DNA from: Methanolacinia petrolearia DSM 11571
Lineage (GTDB): Archaea; Halobacteriota; Methanomicrobia; Methanomicrobiales; Methanomicrobiaceae
Reading direction: 5' to 3'
NCBI RefSeq assembly: GCF_000147875.1
Contig: NC_014507.1
Span: 1,488,001 to 1,552,000 of the forward strand
DNA: 64,000 bases
Position numbers and translations under genes: made by a program. Positions 26,095 to 34,583 of this stretch are shown piece by piece; positions within the stretch are counted from its first letter, which is position 1, and every line of letters starts with the position of its first letter. A model generated the notes under the pieces. It did not search any database. It saw only the letters and a list, made by a program, of their open reading frames with translations, and was not told the origin of the DNA.

Positions 26095-27629
26095 TATCAT
26101 TTATCGATCTCGGGACAAATTCTGCAAGGCTGCTTATCGCAAGGATATATTCCAATCATTCGTTCTCCGTCCTGCGGCGGCAGAAAGAGATAATAAGACT
26201 TGGAGAGGGCAGTTTTGCGCAGGGAGTAATATCCGAATATGCAATTGAAAGGGCAATCGATCTCTGCAGGAAATACGTCGAGATCTCGCAGAACTTTAAT
26301 GTGGACGAGATCCACGCGGTCGCGACATCGGCGGCGAGGGATGCGGTCAACGGCCAGGATCTCATACACAGGATCAGGCTGGAGACGGGCCTTGACATAA
26401 AGATAATATCGGGAGAGGAAGAGGCGAGACTGATCTATCTCGGGGTTTCGAACAATCTCAGCATGGACGACAGGTTATGCCTTTTTATAGATATCGGCGG
26501 AGGAAGCACCGAGATAATCGTCGGCAGCCGCTTCGATTATGTCTATATAAAAAGCCTGAAACTTGGCGCCCTGAGGACGCATTTCCGGTTCCTGGACAAC
26601 TCGGGTACCGGGGTAATAGACCAGGACAAGAGAGAGAAGATCCGGAAATTTGTCGAGAGCAAGATCTCGTATACGAAGACCGAGGTGCTCAGCCAGCCGG
26701 TAGAGAAAGTATACGGGAGTTCGGGAACGATAAAGGCGCTGATATCGCTTGCTGAAAAGTACAGGAATAAGAACTCCTCATCAAATGGCGAAAATTCTGC
26801 CGATATCGCAGAGATCGAGAACGTTATGCTCAGGCTGTGCGGCATGAGCCTTGAAGAGAGAAGGAATATTCCCGGACTTAATCCCGCTCGTTCGGATATC
26901 GTTGCAACGGGTGCGATAATCCTTCATACGCTGATGAAGGAGATGAAGATCGCGAGGATCTATTCGACCGACAGTAGTCTAAGGGACGGGCTGCTGTTCG
27001 ATTATATGCTGAAGCAGCCTGGATTTAAGTCGGCCCTCGATATCCCGGTAAAGGAGAAGAGCGTCAGGCATCTCGGCAGGTCGTGCAGGATCGACGAGGA
27101 CCATGCAGAGCATGTCACGAAACTTTCGAGGGATCTCTTCGAGAGTGCAAAGGAATGCGGGCTTCATAACTACGGCCCGGATGAACTGGAGATGCTGGAA
27201 TATGCCGCATATCTTCATGATATCGGGCAGTTCGTAGCGTTTTCCGGGCACCAGAATCATTCATGCTACATGATCATGAATAAATCGCTCCTGGGGTTCA
27301 ACCAGGAAGAACTGAGAATTATCGGCCTTATCGCAAATTTCCACAGGAAGAAAGTGCCCAAATTAAAGGATGAAATATTCAGCGGCCTTGAAGAGGAGAC
27401 TGTAAAATACATAATTGTCCTCTCTCTTTTCCTGAGAATCGCTGAGCATCTTGAAAGAAGCCACGACGGAAGGGTGAAGAGAGCGTGGTTTTCAAAAAGC
27501 GATAAAAAGCTGCTGGTTAATATCGAGCCAGTGAAGGACTGCACGATCGAACTGCGGGCGATGGAGGACGATCTCGCCGTTTTGGAGAATACGTTCGGTC
27601 TGAAGGCGGAGATCAATGAGATCAAATAA
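26067..27629 (+). CDS. ppx: Exopolyphosphatase Ppx/GppA with HD domain
   Basis: A 520-residue enzyme. Residues about 5-310 form the Ppx/GppA actin-like phosphatase fold: FIDLGTNSARLLIARI, GEEEARLIYLGV, and the nucleotide-binding LFIDIGGGSTEIIVG and YGSSGTIKAL. Residues about 330-510 form a C-terminal HD domain (YLHDIGQFVAFSGHQNHS). Such proteins release phosphate from polyphosphate ends, or act on guanosine pentaphosphate in bacteria. In an archaeon next to ppk1, polyphosphate is the likelier substrate. It closes the phosphate/polyphosphate cluster, and a sensor kinase gene converges 12 bases beyond it. Confidence 0.94.
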   Translation: MPDRTEEKIISFIDLGTNSARLLIARIYSNHSFSVLRRQKEIIRLGEGSFAQGVISEYAIERAIDLCRKYVEISQNFNVDEIHAVATSAARDAVNGQDLIHRIRLETGLDIKIISGEEEARLIYLGVSNNLSMDDRLCLFIDIGGGSTEIIVGSRFDYVYIKSLKLGALRTHFRFLDNSGTGVIDQDKREKIRKFVESKISYTKTEVLSQPVEKVYGSSGTIKALISLAEKYRNKNSSSNGENSADIAEIENVMLRLCGMSLEERRNIPGLNPARSDIVATGAIILHTLMKEMKIARIYSTDSSLRDGLLFDYMLKQPGFKSALDIPVKEKSVRHLGRSCRIDEDHAEHVTKLSRDLFESAKECGLHNYGPDELEMLEYAAYLHDIGQFVAFSGHQNHSCYMIMNKSLLGFNQEELRIIGLIANFHRKKVPKLKDEIFSGLEEETVKYIIVLSLFLRIAEHLERSHDGRVKRAWFSKSDKKLLVNIEPVKDCTIELRAMEDDLAVLENTFGLKAEINEIK

Positions 27630-27641
27630 ATCCCGATTCTT

Positions 27642-29525
27642 TTAGAATTTATCCGGGGTAAACCTGAAGCTGCCTTTTGGTACGGTAATTTCGAAGTTTA
27701 CTCCTTTACCTTCTTTTCCGTTTTCAGCAATCAGGATGCCGGTTATCGAGAGAATTTCACGTGAAAGGAACAGTCCGAGCCCCGTATTCTTGCCGAAACC
27801 TCTCTGGAAGAGTTTCTCTCTGTCCTTATCGGCGATCCCGACACCGTTGTCCCTGTAAGAGATGACGAGGTTCTCATTTTCATCTGAATATGAAAGCGAG
27901 ATTTCGGTTACGCTGCCTCCGTGTCGAAAAGAATTTTCCATCAGGTTATAGAACACTTTCTCGATAAGGGGGTCGCAGAATATTTCAAGTCCTTTCAGCT
28001 TGTTTTCAAATTTGATCCCTTCCATATCCAGCATTCCGGCGCACTGGTCAGCTATGATGCCGACATTCTGCCATTTCGGTTCGTTGACCCCGATATCCTG
28101 GTATTGCCGGGTGAATTCGATCTGGCGCTGGATTAAATTGACTGCTTCGGTCTCTTTAGCGATGAATTTCTGAAGGTCGGGATCTTCAGCAATATCTTTT
28201 GACATTTCAAGATATCCGGTGACGGCCATAATCGAATTCAGGATATCGTGCCTGGTAATAGAAGAGAGCATATTGAGTTTCTTGTTGGCTAGAGAGAGGG
28301 CATCTTCGGCTTTTTTGCGATCGGTGAAATCCGTTATGATGAAATTGAATCCTGTCTGGTCATTTTCATGAACGGTGAAGGTCCTGTTCATTCTTATGTG
28401 CCTGACCGATCCGTCCCTGGAAAAGACCCTGAATATATTGTCGCCGGGTTCTTCATCATCTTTTTTCCGGAGGATATCCCTAGCATGCAGGAGGTCTTCC
28501 GGATGCACATAATTCAGAATGTTCATACCGATTACTTCTTCGGGGGTGTAGCCATAGATCTTTTCAATAATTTTATTTATAAACAGGATTTTTCCGTCCA
28601 GATCGGTCGTTAATATTACATCGCTTATATTCTCCACGAGATTCCTGTATTTTTTTTCGCTCTCCACAAGAGCTTTTTCGGCTTTTTTGATTTCTGTTAC
28701 ATCATCATATATTGCGACAATCTCTCCCGAAGGAAGCCGATAGACAAAATTCTCTCTCCAGCTTTCGATCTGTTTGTCCTTATACTGTGAGACCGGATGA
28801 CTCTGCGGTGTTCCGGTATTCCAGACCGTGCGAAAAACCTGGAGTAATCCGAATTCCTTTATTCCGGGAAAAACCTTGGTGACCCTCTTTCCGATTAATT
28901 CATTTTTATCGATATTCTCAATAATTTCCGCACCGCGATTTAGATCGACGAATTCGAAATCTTTTCCGTCGTCAACGGCTTTGTAAACCGCTACACCGCT
29001 TTTCATCGAGTTGAAGAGCTCCCTGAAACGGTCTTCGCTCTTTTTGAGTTCTTCTTCCGCTTTCCTTATCTCGGTGATGTCTCCAAGTGTCTCAACCGCA
29101 CCGATTATCGAGCCGCTCTTATCTTTTATTAGCGAAGAGGTAAAATAGAGCCATTTCCCTGATTCTTTCATATGAGGAAAAAAGTCGACCGCTTCATATG
29201 CACCCTCGATGAATTGCGATCTATCATATTTTCCTTTATACAACTCCGGGATACGATCTTCTTCTCCGTCAATAAGTAAATCGGGGAGGGTGGGCCTTTT
29301 TTTCGGGTAGAATGCCTTCCAGTGACGGTTTGTCCCCATAACCTCATTTGATTTTATCCCGCTGTATTTCTCAAGAGCTTCGCTCCAGAAGAGAACTTTA
29401 TGATCGCGATCTATGACAAATTGCGGGATTGGAGACCCGTCGACTATGGCCTCAATCCATGTTTCGCAGGGGGCGTATTTTTCAATCTCCCTTTCAGGGG
29501 TCTTAACAGTATTTTTAGGACACAT
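27642..29525 (-). CDS. Multi-PAS sensor histidine kinase
   Basis: A 627-residue soluble-looking sensor kinase with no clear membrane span. Three PAS domains are visible (about 25-160, 165-280, 290-405), each ending in the typical DITEIRKAEEEL or DVTEIKKAEKAL linker. A dimerisation helix follows with phospho-acceptor His in SITRHDILNSI (about 425). The HATPase domain has NLMENSFRHGG, DNGVGIADKDREKLFQRGFG and TGLGLFL. It should autophosphorylate in response to a cytoplasmic redox or small-molecule cue. No response regulator is adjacent. It converges with ppx, leaving open a link to phosphate state. Confidence 0.93.
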   Translation of the reverse strand: MCPKNTVKTPEREIEKYAPCETWIEAIVDGSPIPQFVIDRDHKVLFWSEALEKYSGIKSNEVMGTNRHWKAFYPKKRPTLPDLLIDGEEDRIPELYKGKYDRSQFIEGAYEAVDFFPHMKESGKWLYFTSSLIKDKSGSIIGAVETLGDITEIRKAEEELKKSEDRFRELFNSMKSGVAVYKAVDDGKDFEFVDLNRGAEIIENIDKNELIGKRVTKVFPGIKEFGLLQVFRTVWNTGTPQSHPVSQYKDKQIESWRENFVYRLPSGEIVAIYDDVTEIKKAEKALVESEKKYRNLVENISDVILTTDLDGKILFINKIIEKIYGYTPEEVIGMNILNYVHPEDLLHARDILRKKDDEEPGDNIFRVFSRDGSVRHIRMNRTFTVHENDQTGFNFIITDFTDRKKAEDALSLANKKLNMLSSITRHDILNSIMAVTGYLEMSKDIAEDPDLQKFIAKETEAVNLIQRQIEFTRQYQDIGVNEPKWQNVGIIADQCAGMLDMEGIKFENKLKGLEIFCDPLIEKVFYNLMENSFRHGGSVTEISLSYSDENENLVISYRDNGVGIADKDREKLFQRGFGKNTGLGLFLSREILSITGILIAENGKEGKGVNFEITVPKGSFRFTPDKF

Positions 29526-29707
29526 CTTCGCAATTCCGACAGGTGATAATAGTTAAAAAATAATATATATACTTATCCGAGTTGCTATCAGAATCCAAAA
29601 ATTTGATCCGGATTATCTTAGAAAGGGAGGGGGACGAGCGTCCCTCCGGGACAGCACACCTTGAATTCATAAAGATGCAAAATAAATTATTAAAGATCAA
29701 ATGATAT

Positions 29708-30175
29708 TTATTCAAAATCTGAATAGATTAAACAGTAGCTGTTAGAGCCACCCGAATTATAACTCCCAGCTTCAGGAATAAATTCTTCAAGTCCGGGATC
29801 GTATCTGATCGCGTTTTCAAAGGAGAGCTCCGCTTCGCTCACGTTACCAGTGTTCAAAAGGACGTACCCTCTTAATAGCCATGCTAATCCATATTCAGGA
29901 TCTATTTCGAGTGCTCTATTTGAACTTTCCAGGGCTTCTTCATCTTGATTGAAGTTCCCGTTATTGTAATACATCCCCCTGATGCACCATGCCGTTGCAT
30001 TATTTGGATCAGATTCAACCATTTGATCATAATATTCTCTACTTGAATTTACTTTGGCTGCAAATTCTTTGATCTTTTCCTGATCATTCTCCCCTGAGTC
30101 CCCGAGACACCCACAACACAGGAATAAAAGGAGCATCAGAAAAAATAAAGAGTATATTATTGTGAATTTTTTCAT
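29708..30175 (-). CDS. TPR-repeat lipoprotein
   Basis: A 155-residue exported protein. The N-terminal hydrophobic segment ends in a Cys cluster (LCCGC, likely lipidated Cys23). The mature part carries two to three tetratricopeptide repeats: DPNNATAWCIRGMYYNNGN, ESSNRALEIDPEYGLAWLLRGYVLLNTGN, then AELSFENAIRYDPGLEEF. TPR proteins mediate protein-protein contact, here presumably outside the cytoplasmic membrane. It stands alone. It may associate with an envelope complex, but no partner is encoded nearby. Confidence 0.85.
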   Translation of the reverse strand: MKKFTIIYSLFFLMLLLFLCCGCLGDSGENDQEKIKEFAAKVNSSREYYDQMVESDPNNATAWCIRGMYYNNGNFNQDEEALESSNRALEIDPEYGLAWLLRGYVLLNTGNVSEAELSFENAIRYDPGLEEFIPEAGSYNSGGSNSYCLIYSDFE

Positions 30176-30244
30176 AAGATCTTATTTCTGGCATATAAAA
30201 ATAAAGGTAACTCTTCAGCCAATCATCTCCAGCGAGGTAATTAA

Positions 30245-30866
30245 TTATCCTGCTACCACTCTTCTAATTGCCTCAAAGATCAACCTTCCATTTTTTCTTG
30301 CAGTTGATACGTGTCCTACATTCCCGTGAACACATAAATATGGGAAAGAGAAAAAGATATTATATTGGTTTGATTATTATTTAATTGATATAATGTCCGT
30401 ATTCCAATATGGACCAACATCGCTATATATCACTCCAAGTACCTAACGAGTGCTATCATATTCACCGAGGAAACTCATTCCGTTTACAATTTAAGTCAAA
30501 ATAGAGGCATTTTGAACGTAACTCATTATGAATTATCAGGAATGTAAGATGTGTGTACCCGCTTCTCCTTCCAAACATTATCGCCCCTTCAAACGATCTG
30601 AATGTCCCTGATATTTTCTGCTGAACCTTCATCATTCTCACGTTACGTTCTGCGAGATTATTTGTAAAAGGAACTATCGAATTGTACATAAACCTCAGAA
30701 TATCTCCACGATACTTTTTAAGCCAGACAAGCAAGTTAAAAGGTTTTGATTTCTTTTTTGATCCTCTTTTTCCCTTATTCTCTTGTTCATCAGATGGAAG
30801 ATTCACTTTCATTCCTTCTTCGATTATTGTCTTGTATTTTTCTTCGAATTCAGTAATTTTTAACAT
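30245..30866 (-). pseudogene. IS66-family transposase remnant
   Basis: A C-terminal fragment of an IS66-type transposase. The frame from 30866 gives FEEKYKTIIEEG, a basic linker, and the family hallmark VPFTNNLAERNVRMMKVQQK followed by ISGTFRSFEGA. After FGRRSGYT the match is lost. It resumes about 230 bases further on, in a separate stretch ending at 30245, which reads VSTARKNGRLIFEAIRRVVAG and stop, the expected C-terminus. The two parts are separated by inserted sequence (30316-30548). The N-terminal two thirds, including the DDE Asp residues, and the element ends are absent. It is not functional. Confidence 0.88.
30316..30548. mobile_element. Small inserted element with imperfect inverted ends
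   Basis: About 230 bases interrupt the IS66 remnant. The left end CTACATTCCCGTGAACACATAA (30316-30337) and the inverted right end (30526-30548, TACATTCCTGATAATTCATAA on the minus strand) match at about 16 of 21 positions. The interior is AT-rich without a coding frame of its own. Size, ends and position inside a transposase suggest a MITE-like element. I could not establish a clear target-site duplication. Confidence 0.6.
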
Positions 30867-30954
30867 ATTACGGCTTACTAAACAGGCTTTAATTTTTATG
30901 AGAATTTATTAATACATAGATTAGTGAAAAAAAAAGATTTTTACCTATTTTGAT

Positions 30955-31572
30955 CTAGGAGTAATACAAAGTATTGGAAGTAAGAGTATCTAAATATGCA
31001 GTACCTCCAGGAGCATGACCCCAATGGGTTGATACAACTTTATAATACCCCGTCGAAGGTAAAAATTTGTACTTGGAAATCTCTACATAACTTGTTGCAC
31101 TTCCACTTTTAGATTCTTTATCATCTTCTTCCCATGAATTTTCATCATCGCTATAAAACAATTGGGCAGCAACATTTATATCTTGAAATATAGCTGTAGT
31201 CTCTGTATAAGCAAGCCAGTCTAATCCCAAAAGTGCGGGAGTTACTCCATTGTGGTTATGTACTGCATACTCTATTCGACTTCCTAAAGATTCCCTTATT
31301 TCGATTATACTGGAATCTTTCCCGACATCTTGGGAAAGATCAGGAACTACAACTTTCATTGAATAAAACTGATATTTCTGTTCTTCAGTCAGGTTATAAA
31401 AATTGCCTGGGTCAACAATTTCTAAATATTCTCCTGCGCTTATTTCGGTTCCGCCCTTTTCGTTAAAAAGGGTGCTGATACTTGTTTTCTCTGCACTTCC
31501 TGGCATAATAACTATATTAACCAGTAAAAAAACCGTGAGTAAAAACATCGTTAATGCTTTAGATTTCTTCAT
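30955..31572 (-). CDS. Secreted hypothetical protein
   Basis: A 205-residue protein with a clear signal peptide (MKKSKALTMFLLTVFLLVNI, likely cleaved after GSA near residue 28) and no further membrane segment. The mature domain is rich in Ser, Thr, Tyr and acidic residues. The C-terminal part, with a polar segment, KFLPSTGYYKVVSTHWG and GGTAYLDT, looks like a beta-rich extracellular domain. I do not recognise a family with confidence. It is flanked by the IS66 remnant and a long non-coding stretch, which suggests an accessory gene. Confidence 0.65.
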   Translation of the reverse strand: MKKSKALTMFLLTVFLLVNIVIMPGSAEKTSISTLFNEKGGTEISAGEYLEIVDPGNFYNLTEEQKYQFYSMKVVVPDLSQDVGKDSSIIEIRESLGSRIEYAVHNHNGVTPALLGLDWLAYTETTAIFQDINVAAQLFYSDDENSWEEDDKESKSGSATSYVEISKYKFLPSTGYYKVVSTHWGHAPGGTAYLDTLTSNTLYYS

Positions 31573-32107
31573 TTTTTCACCATTTTCTAAATTTTTTTAC
31601 CGGCAGCAAACTTTAATCTGCTTTAACGCTGAAATAGGTTATGCCGGTATTTCTAGTCGGCAAATGAAGGATCAGGCAACAGGGTTTGACGTCGAAATCT
31701 AAGCCCTGCAAGCCGATCCTTTATTTACCTTTGGTTTGATTTTTTTAAAAGGGATTTTAGCGGAGTTGCACTCCTCATCCACCCCCAGTTAAAAATTAGG
31801 TGTTAAATCTTTAATAATGATTTTCACCATACTCTTGAACAATCATCAAAAAAGTCGAAAAAATTGTTTTATTGAACGGCGATTCTTTTACCTAGGATTT
31901 CGCGGGACAGGCATTTGAGAATTTGCCAGGAAAATTCACGCGATTATCACAGATCTTTTCCCCTGCGCTGTTGAGATCCGAAAAAATGTCCCGAATTTTC
32001 TCTAATTCGGTCTCCCGGAGATAATAGCAAATCCTCATGATGGAGAGCCCATCACACAGGAATGATGAAACTCACGGGGACTTTTACAGCAAAAAATAAT
32101 TTACTAG
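31573..32107. other. Gene-free stretch
   Basis: It holds the promoter region of the secreted protein gene and otherwise no supported gene. A 48-codon frame on the minus strand (31892-32038, MRICYYLRETELEK) lacks a convincing ribosome-binding site and a recognised relative. The hairpin-like GCCGGTATTTCTAGTCGGC is near 31641-31663. Confidence 0.5.
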
Positions 32108-32440
32108 ATTTTCAGGAGAGGGGGACGATTCCCCCTCCCTGTGACCCTCCCCCTCGTCGCGATAGGTCGCACCCGGGACGGACGAGCGTCCCTCCCGCTC
32201 CGGTAAACTTCATTTTTGTTTTCTCCCGGTTTATCTCAGAAAAGTAATTCCCCAGCCGAGGCAACCGAAGGGCTGTCGCCCTTTCGATACCTAAGGCGAC
32301 CTTCGGTCACCAGTTCATTTCATGAAATTTTTTCCCGAGAGGGTTGCGTCCAGGCCGGGTTATCACGATTGCGAAAGTTCGCGTAGCGAACTGAGCCAGG
32401 GCTGCCCCGAAGGGGCTTATGCCCCCTCAAACGAATCCAG
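32108..32440 (-). repeat. Dispersed repeat family A, minus-strand copy
   Basis: This block is the reverse complement of 36390-36745, with roughly 90% identity in the best parts. Shared landmarks on its minus strand are GGGCATAAGCCCCTTCGGGG, CGATAACCCGGCCTGGACGC (here GTGATAACC), CTCGGGAAAAAATTTCATGA, GGTGACCGAAGGTCGCCTTA and GAGGGGGAGGGTCACAGGGA. It is full of short hairpins (GCCCCTTCGGGGC, GACCGAAGGTC, GGGCGACAGCCC). The frames are broken. Together with the other copy it brackets the genes at 32463-36286. Confidence 0.88.
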
Positions 32441-32462
32441 ATTATACCCTCTAAAAACCCAT

Positions 32463-33962
32463 TTATTTATCCGGGTACTGGATCGGGATGTTGTCCGGCT
32501 GATCGAAGTCGTAATGCTTCTTAAGGAACTCCCGGATCTTATTCGATTCGAGCCATCTCTTGTCCAGCCGGTTTACAAGTTTGTCTATCGTATCGATCTG
32601 GGCAAGTATCTCCTTTGAATAGGCAAAGTCTTCAAGGAGGACGTATCCTTTTATTACCTGGAGAGGATTTCTTATTTCATCGTTCAGTATCGCAAGATCT
32701 TCGAAGTTCCTGTTGATCTGTTCGAGAGAAACTTTCTGTTCTTTTTTCAGCTTCACAAGATCCGTTATATCCGAATATATCGCGGCAAACGTCCCTCTCT
32801 TGGGGCTATAGATATATATGCTGTGATATTGGTTCAATGCGGGATTATAATCCACAAAGCTGTCGTCTCCACCGTTGAGTGCAATATTACCGAATCTCTC
32901 AATAATGGTTTTCCTACCCCCGGGAAAATATTCAAGATATCTTTTTCCGATGATCTCCGAAGATTTTATCCCGGTCATCTTCTCGAATGCAGGATTTACC
33001 CTGAGATATCTGAAATCAGAAGGATTGCCGTTTCCATCGGTGATAACCTCGTGATAAGCGAATGCATTCGTCATAGTTGTGAAGAGCTCCAGGTACTGCC
33101 TTTCACTTTCCTTAAGCGCGTCTTCGGTCTTCTTCCTCTCCGTGATATCAAGGATTGATTCGACGGCACCCTTAACCTTTCCTGAGCTGTTGAAGACAGG
33201 ATAGCCCGAGATCTCGACCCACCTCCCGCTCGACTTCTGCTTCTCCTCGGTAATGGAGGTCCCGGTTTTTATCACTTTTTTTATTGTGCATTCGTCGCAA
33301 AAATCCTCTCCCAAGCCCCAGAAAGAATAGCATTTTTTTCCTATCAGGTCTTCGAGTTTTTTACCGGGGGTTGCGGCGGGCTTGTCGTTTATCCACCTTA
33401 CCGAAAGGTCGGTATCGTAATAGATGACGTTTTCGTGAACGGCATTTATTATCGCGGTTTTCTCATTCTCGTAATCCGCCAAAACGGCATCGTCTTTCTT
33501 CTCTTCCGGAACCGGGCGGGAGCAGATACCGATTACCGACATGCCATTATAGCTGATGAATCCGGCTTCCGATTGGACATCGTAAAAAGTATTATCGGCT
33601 CTTTTGTGCCTCGAATCGTAGATTAATGTGCCAGTTGAATCTTTCAGCCCGGATCTCAGGTCATCAAAAGAAAGGGAGCCTTCTTTGGCCTCTTCTATTT
33701 CGCCCAGATTTTTTCCGGGAAGATCTCCAGGTTTGTATCCAAGCTTTGAGCAGGCCGTATTATTGGCAAATAATATTTTACCGGTATCATTGACCCAGTA
33801 TAACTCACCGGGGCAGTCAAGAAGCGATGAACATACAAGGCCGGGCAGATCTGATTCGGCCCCCGGGTATTTTTCTTTTATAAATTCTAGAACCGGATCA
33901 AATAGCTCCCGGTATTCGCCATTATGTTCTTTATCGTATTTTCCGGGATAGGGTTCTGACAT
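32463..33962 (-). CDS. PAS-domain sensor protein with degenerate kinase region
   Basis: A 499-residue cytoplasmic protein with three PAS domains (about 45-165, 165-280, 285-400). The second contains a Cys-rich stretch (KKCYSFWG, EDFCDECTIKK) that could bind a metal or cluster. The third ends in YSDITDLVKLKKEQ. The C-terminal segment resembles a histidine kinase dimerisation helix (ILNDEIRNPLQVIKGYVLLE). The phospho-acceptor His position is Asp, and no ATPase domain follows. It is therefore probably not a kinase but a sensor that partners with other proteins. Similar truncated forms are common in methanogens. Confidence 0.87.
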   Translation of the reverse strand: MSEPYPGKYDKEHNGEYRELFDPVLEFIKEKYPGAESDLPGLVCSSLLDCPGELYWVNDTGKILFANNTACSKLGYKPGDLPGKNLGEIEEAKEGSLSFDDLRSGLKDSTGTLIYDSRHKRADNTFYDVQSEAGFISYNGMSVIGICSRPVPEEKKDDAVLADYENEKTAIINAVHENVIYYDTDLSVRWINDKPAATPGKKLEDLIGKKCYSFWGLGEDFCDECTIKKVIKTGTSITEEKQKSSGRWVEISGYPVFNSSGKVKGAVESILDITERKKTEDALKESERQYLELFTTMTNAFAYHEVITDGNGNPSDFRYLRVNPAFEKMTGIKSSEIIGKRYLEYFPGGRKTIIERFGNIALNGGDDSFVDYNPALNQYHSIYIYSPKRGTFAAIYSDITDLVKLKKEQKVSLEQINRNFEDLAILNDEIRNPLQVIKGYVLLEDFAYSKEILAQIDTIDKLVNRLDKRWLESNKIREFLKKHYDFDQPDNIPIQYPDK

Positions 33963-34100
33963 TTTTTCCCATTAAGACTGTACAACGATATATATTATAT
34001 GAACTGACAGTCCCGCCTGTCTGGAATTCGGCCATATATAATATTCCTGATCACAAATCCGAAAGTTGTAGTCTAAACGCAATGACCTGAATGAAATCGG

Positions 34101-34583
34101 TCAGATCAACTCTTTTTCACGAATTACTTTTTCAACCGCCCCGAGCCCGCCGTCAAGATATACAGCGCCGGCGAGAGCTTCGCATAACTCCGCCATGACC
34201 CTTCCCGATGTCCAGATGTGACTGGCTTCTTCGCCCTTTCCCCAGTGCACGTACCTGAAAAGCTCGATACTCTCCGCGGCCTTTCGGAGGCGGGTCATGT
34301 TTACGATATCCGATTTTGCAACAGAGAGCTCGCCTTTGCTGTACAGTCCGGATTTCATTAGGGATTCCAGGACGATCACGTCTATCACTGCATCTCCCAG
34401 CGTCGCAAGGGCATCCATATGGAATCCTTCGGGAAGGTCGTTTTCAAGCGAATATGCAAGCCTGGTCAGTGCACGTGTAAGGAGTTCGTGGTTTTTGAAC
34501 CTGTAGCCGATGATCTCCTCGAGTTCATCGGGAGGACGGGCAAGGCCGTTGTTTTTTACAGGCTTTGCGTTCCCGGCGGTCAT
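34101..34583 (-). CDS. RNase III-like protein without dsRNA-binding domain
   Basis: A 160-residue protein covering one RNase III domain (about 17-155). It keeps FKNHELLTRALTRLAYS, LGDAV (Asp64) and CEALAGAVYLDGG (Glu135). Two catalytic-site positions differ from the bacterial consensus HNERLEFLGD: the second Glu is Ala (Ala60) and the first is Asp (Asp57). The Asp three residues before Glu135 is Glu132. There is no dsRNA-binding domain. RNA cleavage may be weakened or altered. The start at 34583 forms an ATGA overlap with the upstream ABC-class ATPase, so the two are co-translated. A longer start at 34622 would lie inside that gene. Confidence 0.85.
   Translation of the reverse strand: MTAGNAKPVKNNGLARPPDELEEIIGYRFKNHELLTRALTRLAYSLENDLPEGFHMDALATLGDAVIDVIVLESLMKSGLYSKGELSVAKSDIVNMTRLRKAAESIELFRYVHWGKGEEASHIWTSGRVMAELCEALAGAVYLDGGLGAVEKVIREKELI

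Noticed and set aside
31892-32038. 48-codon minus-strand frame beginning MRICYYLRETELEK
   Set aside because: The composition looks protein-like, but there is no ribosome-binding site, no recognised relative, and it lies beside a repeat. Evidence is too weak for a gene call.
32108-32440. Repeat family A as ordinary transcription terminators
   Set aside because: Archaeal terminators are U-rich without the need for hairpins, and these blocks are about 330 bases and conserved over their length. A dispersed repeat is the better description.
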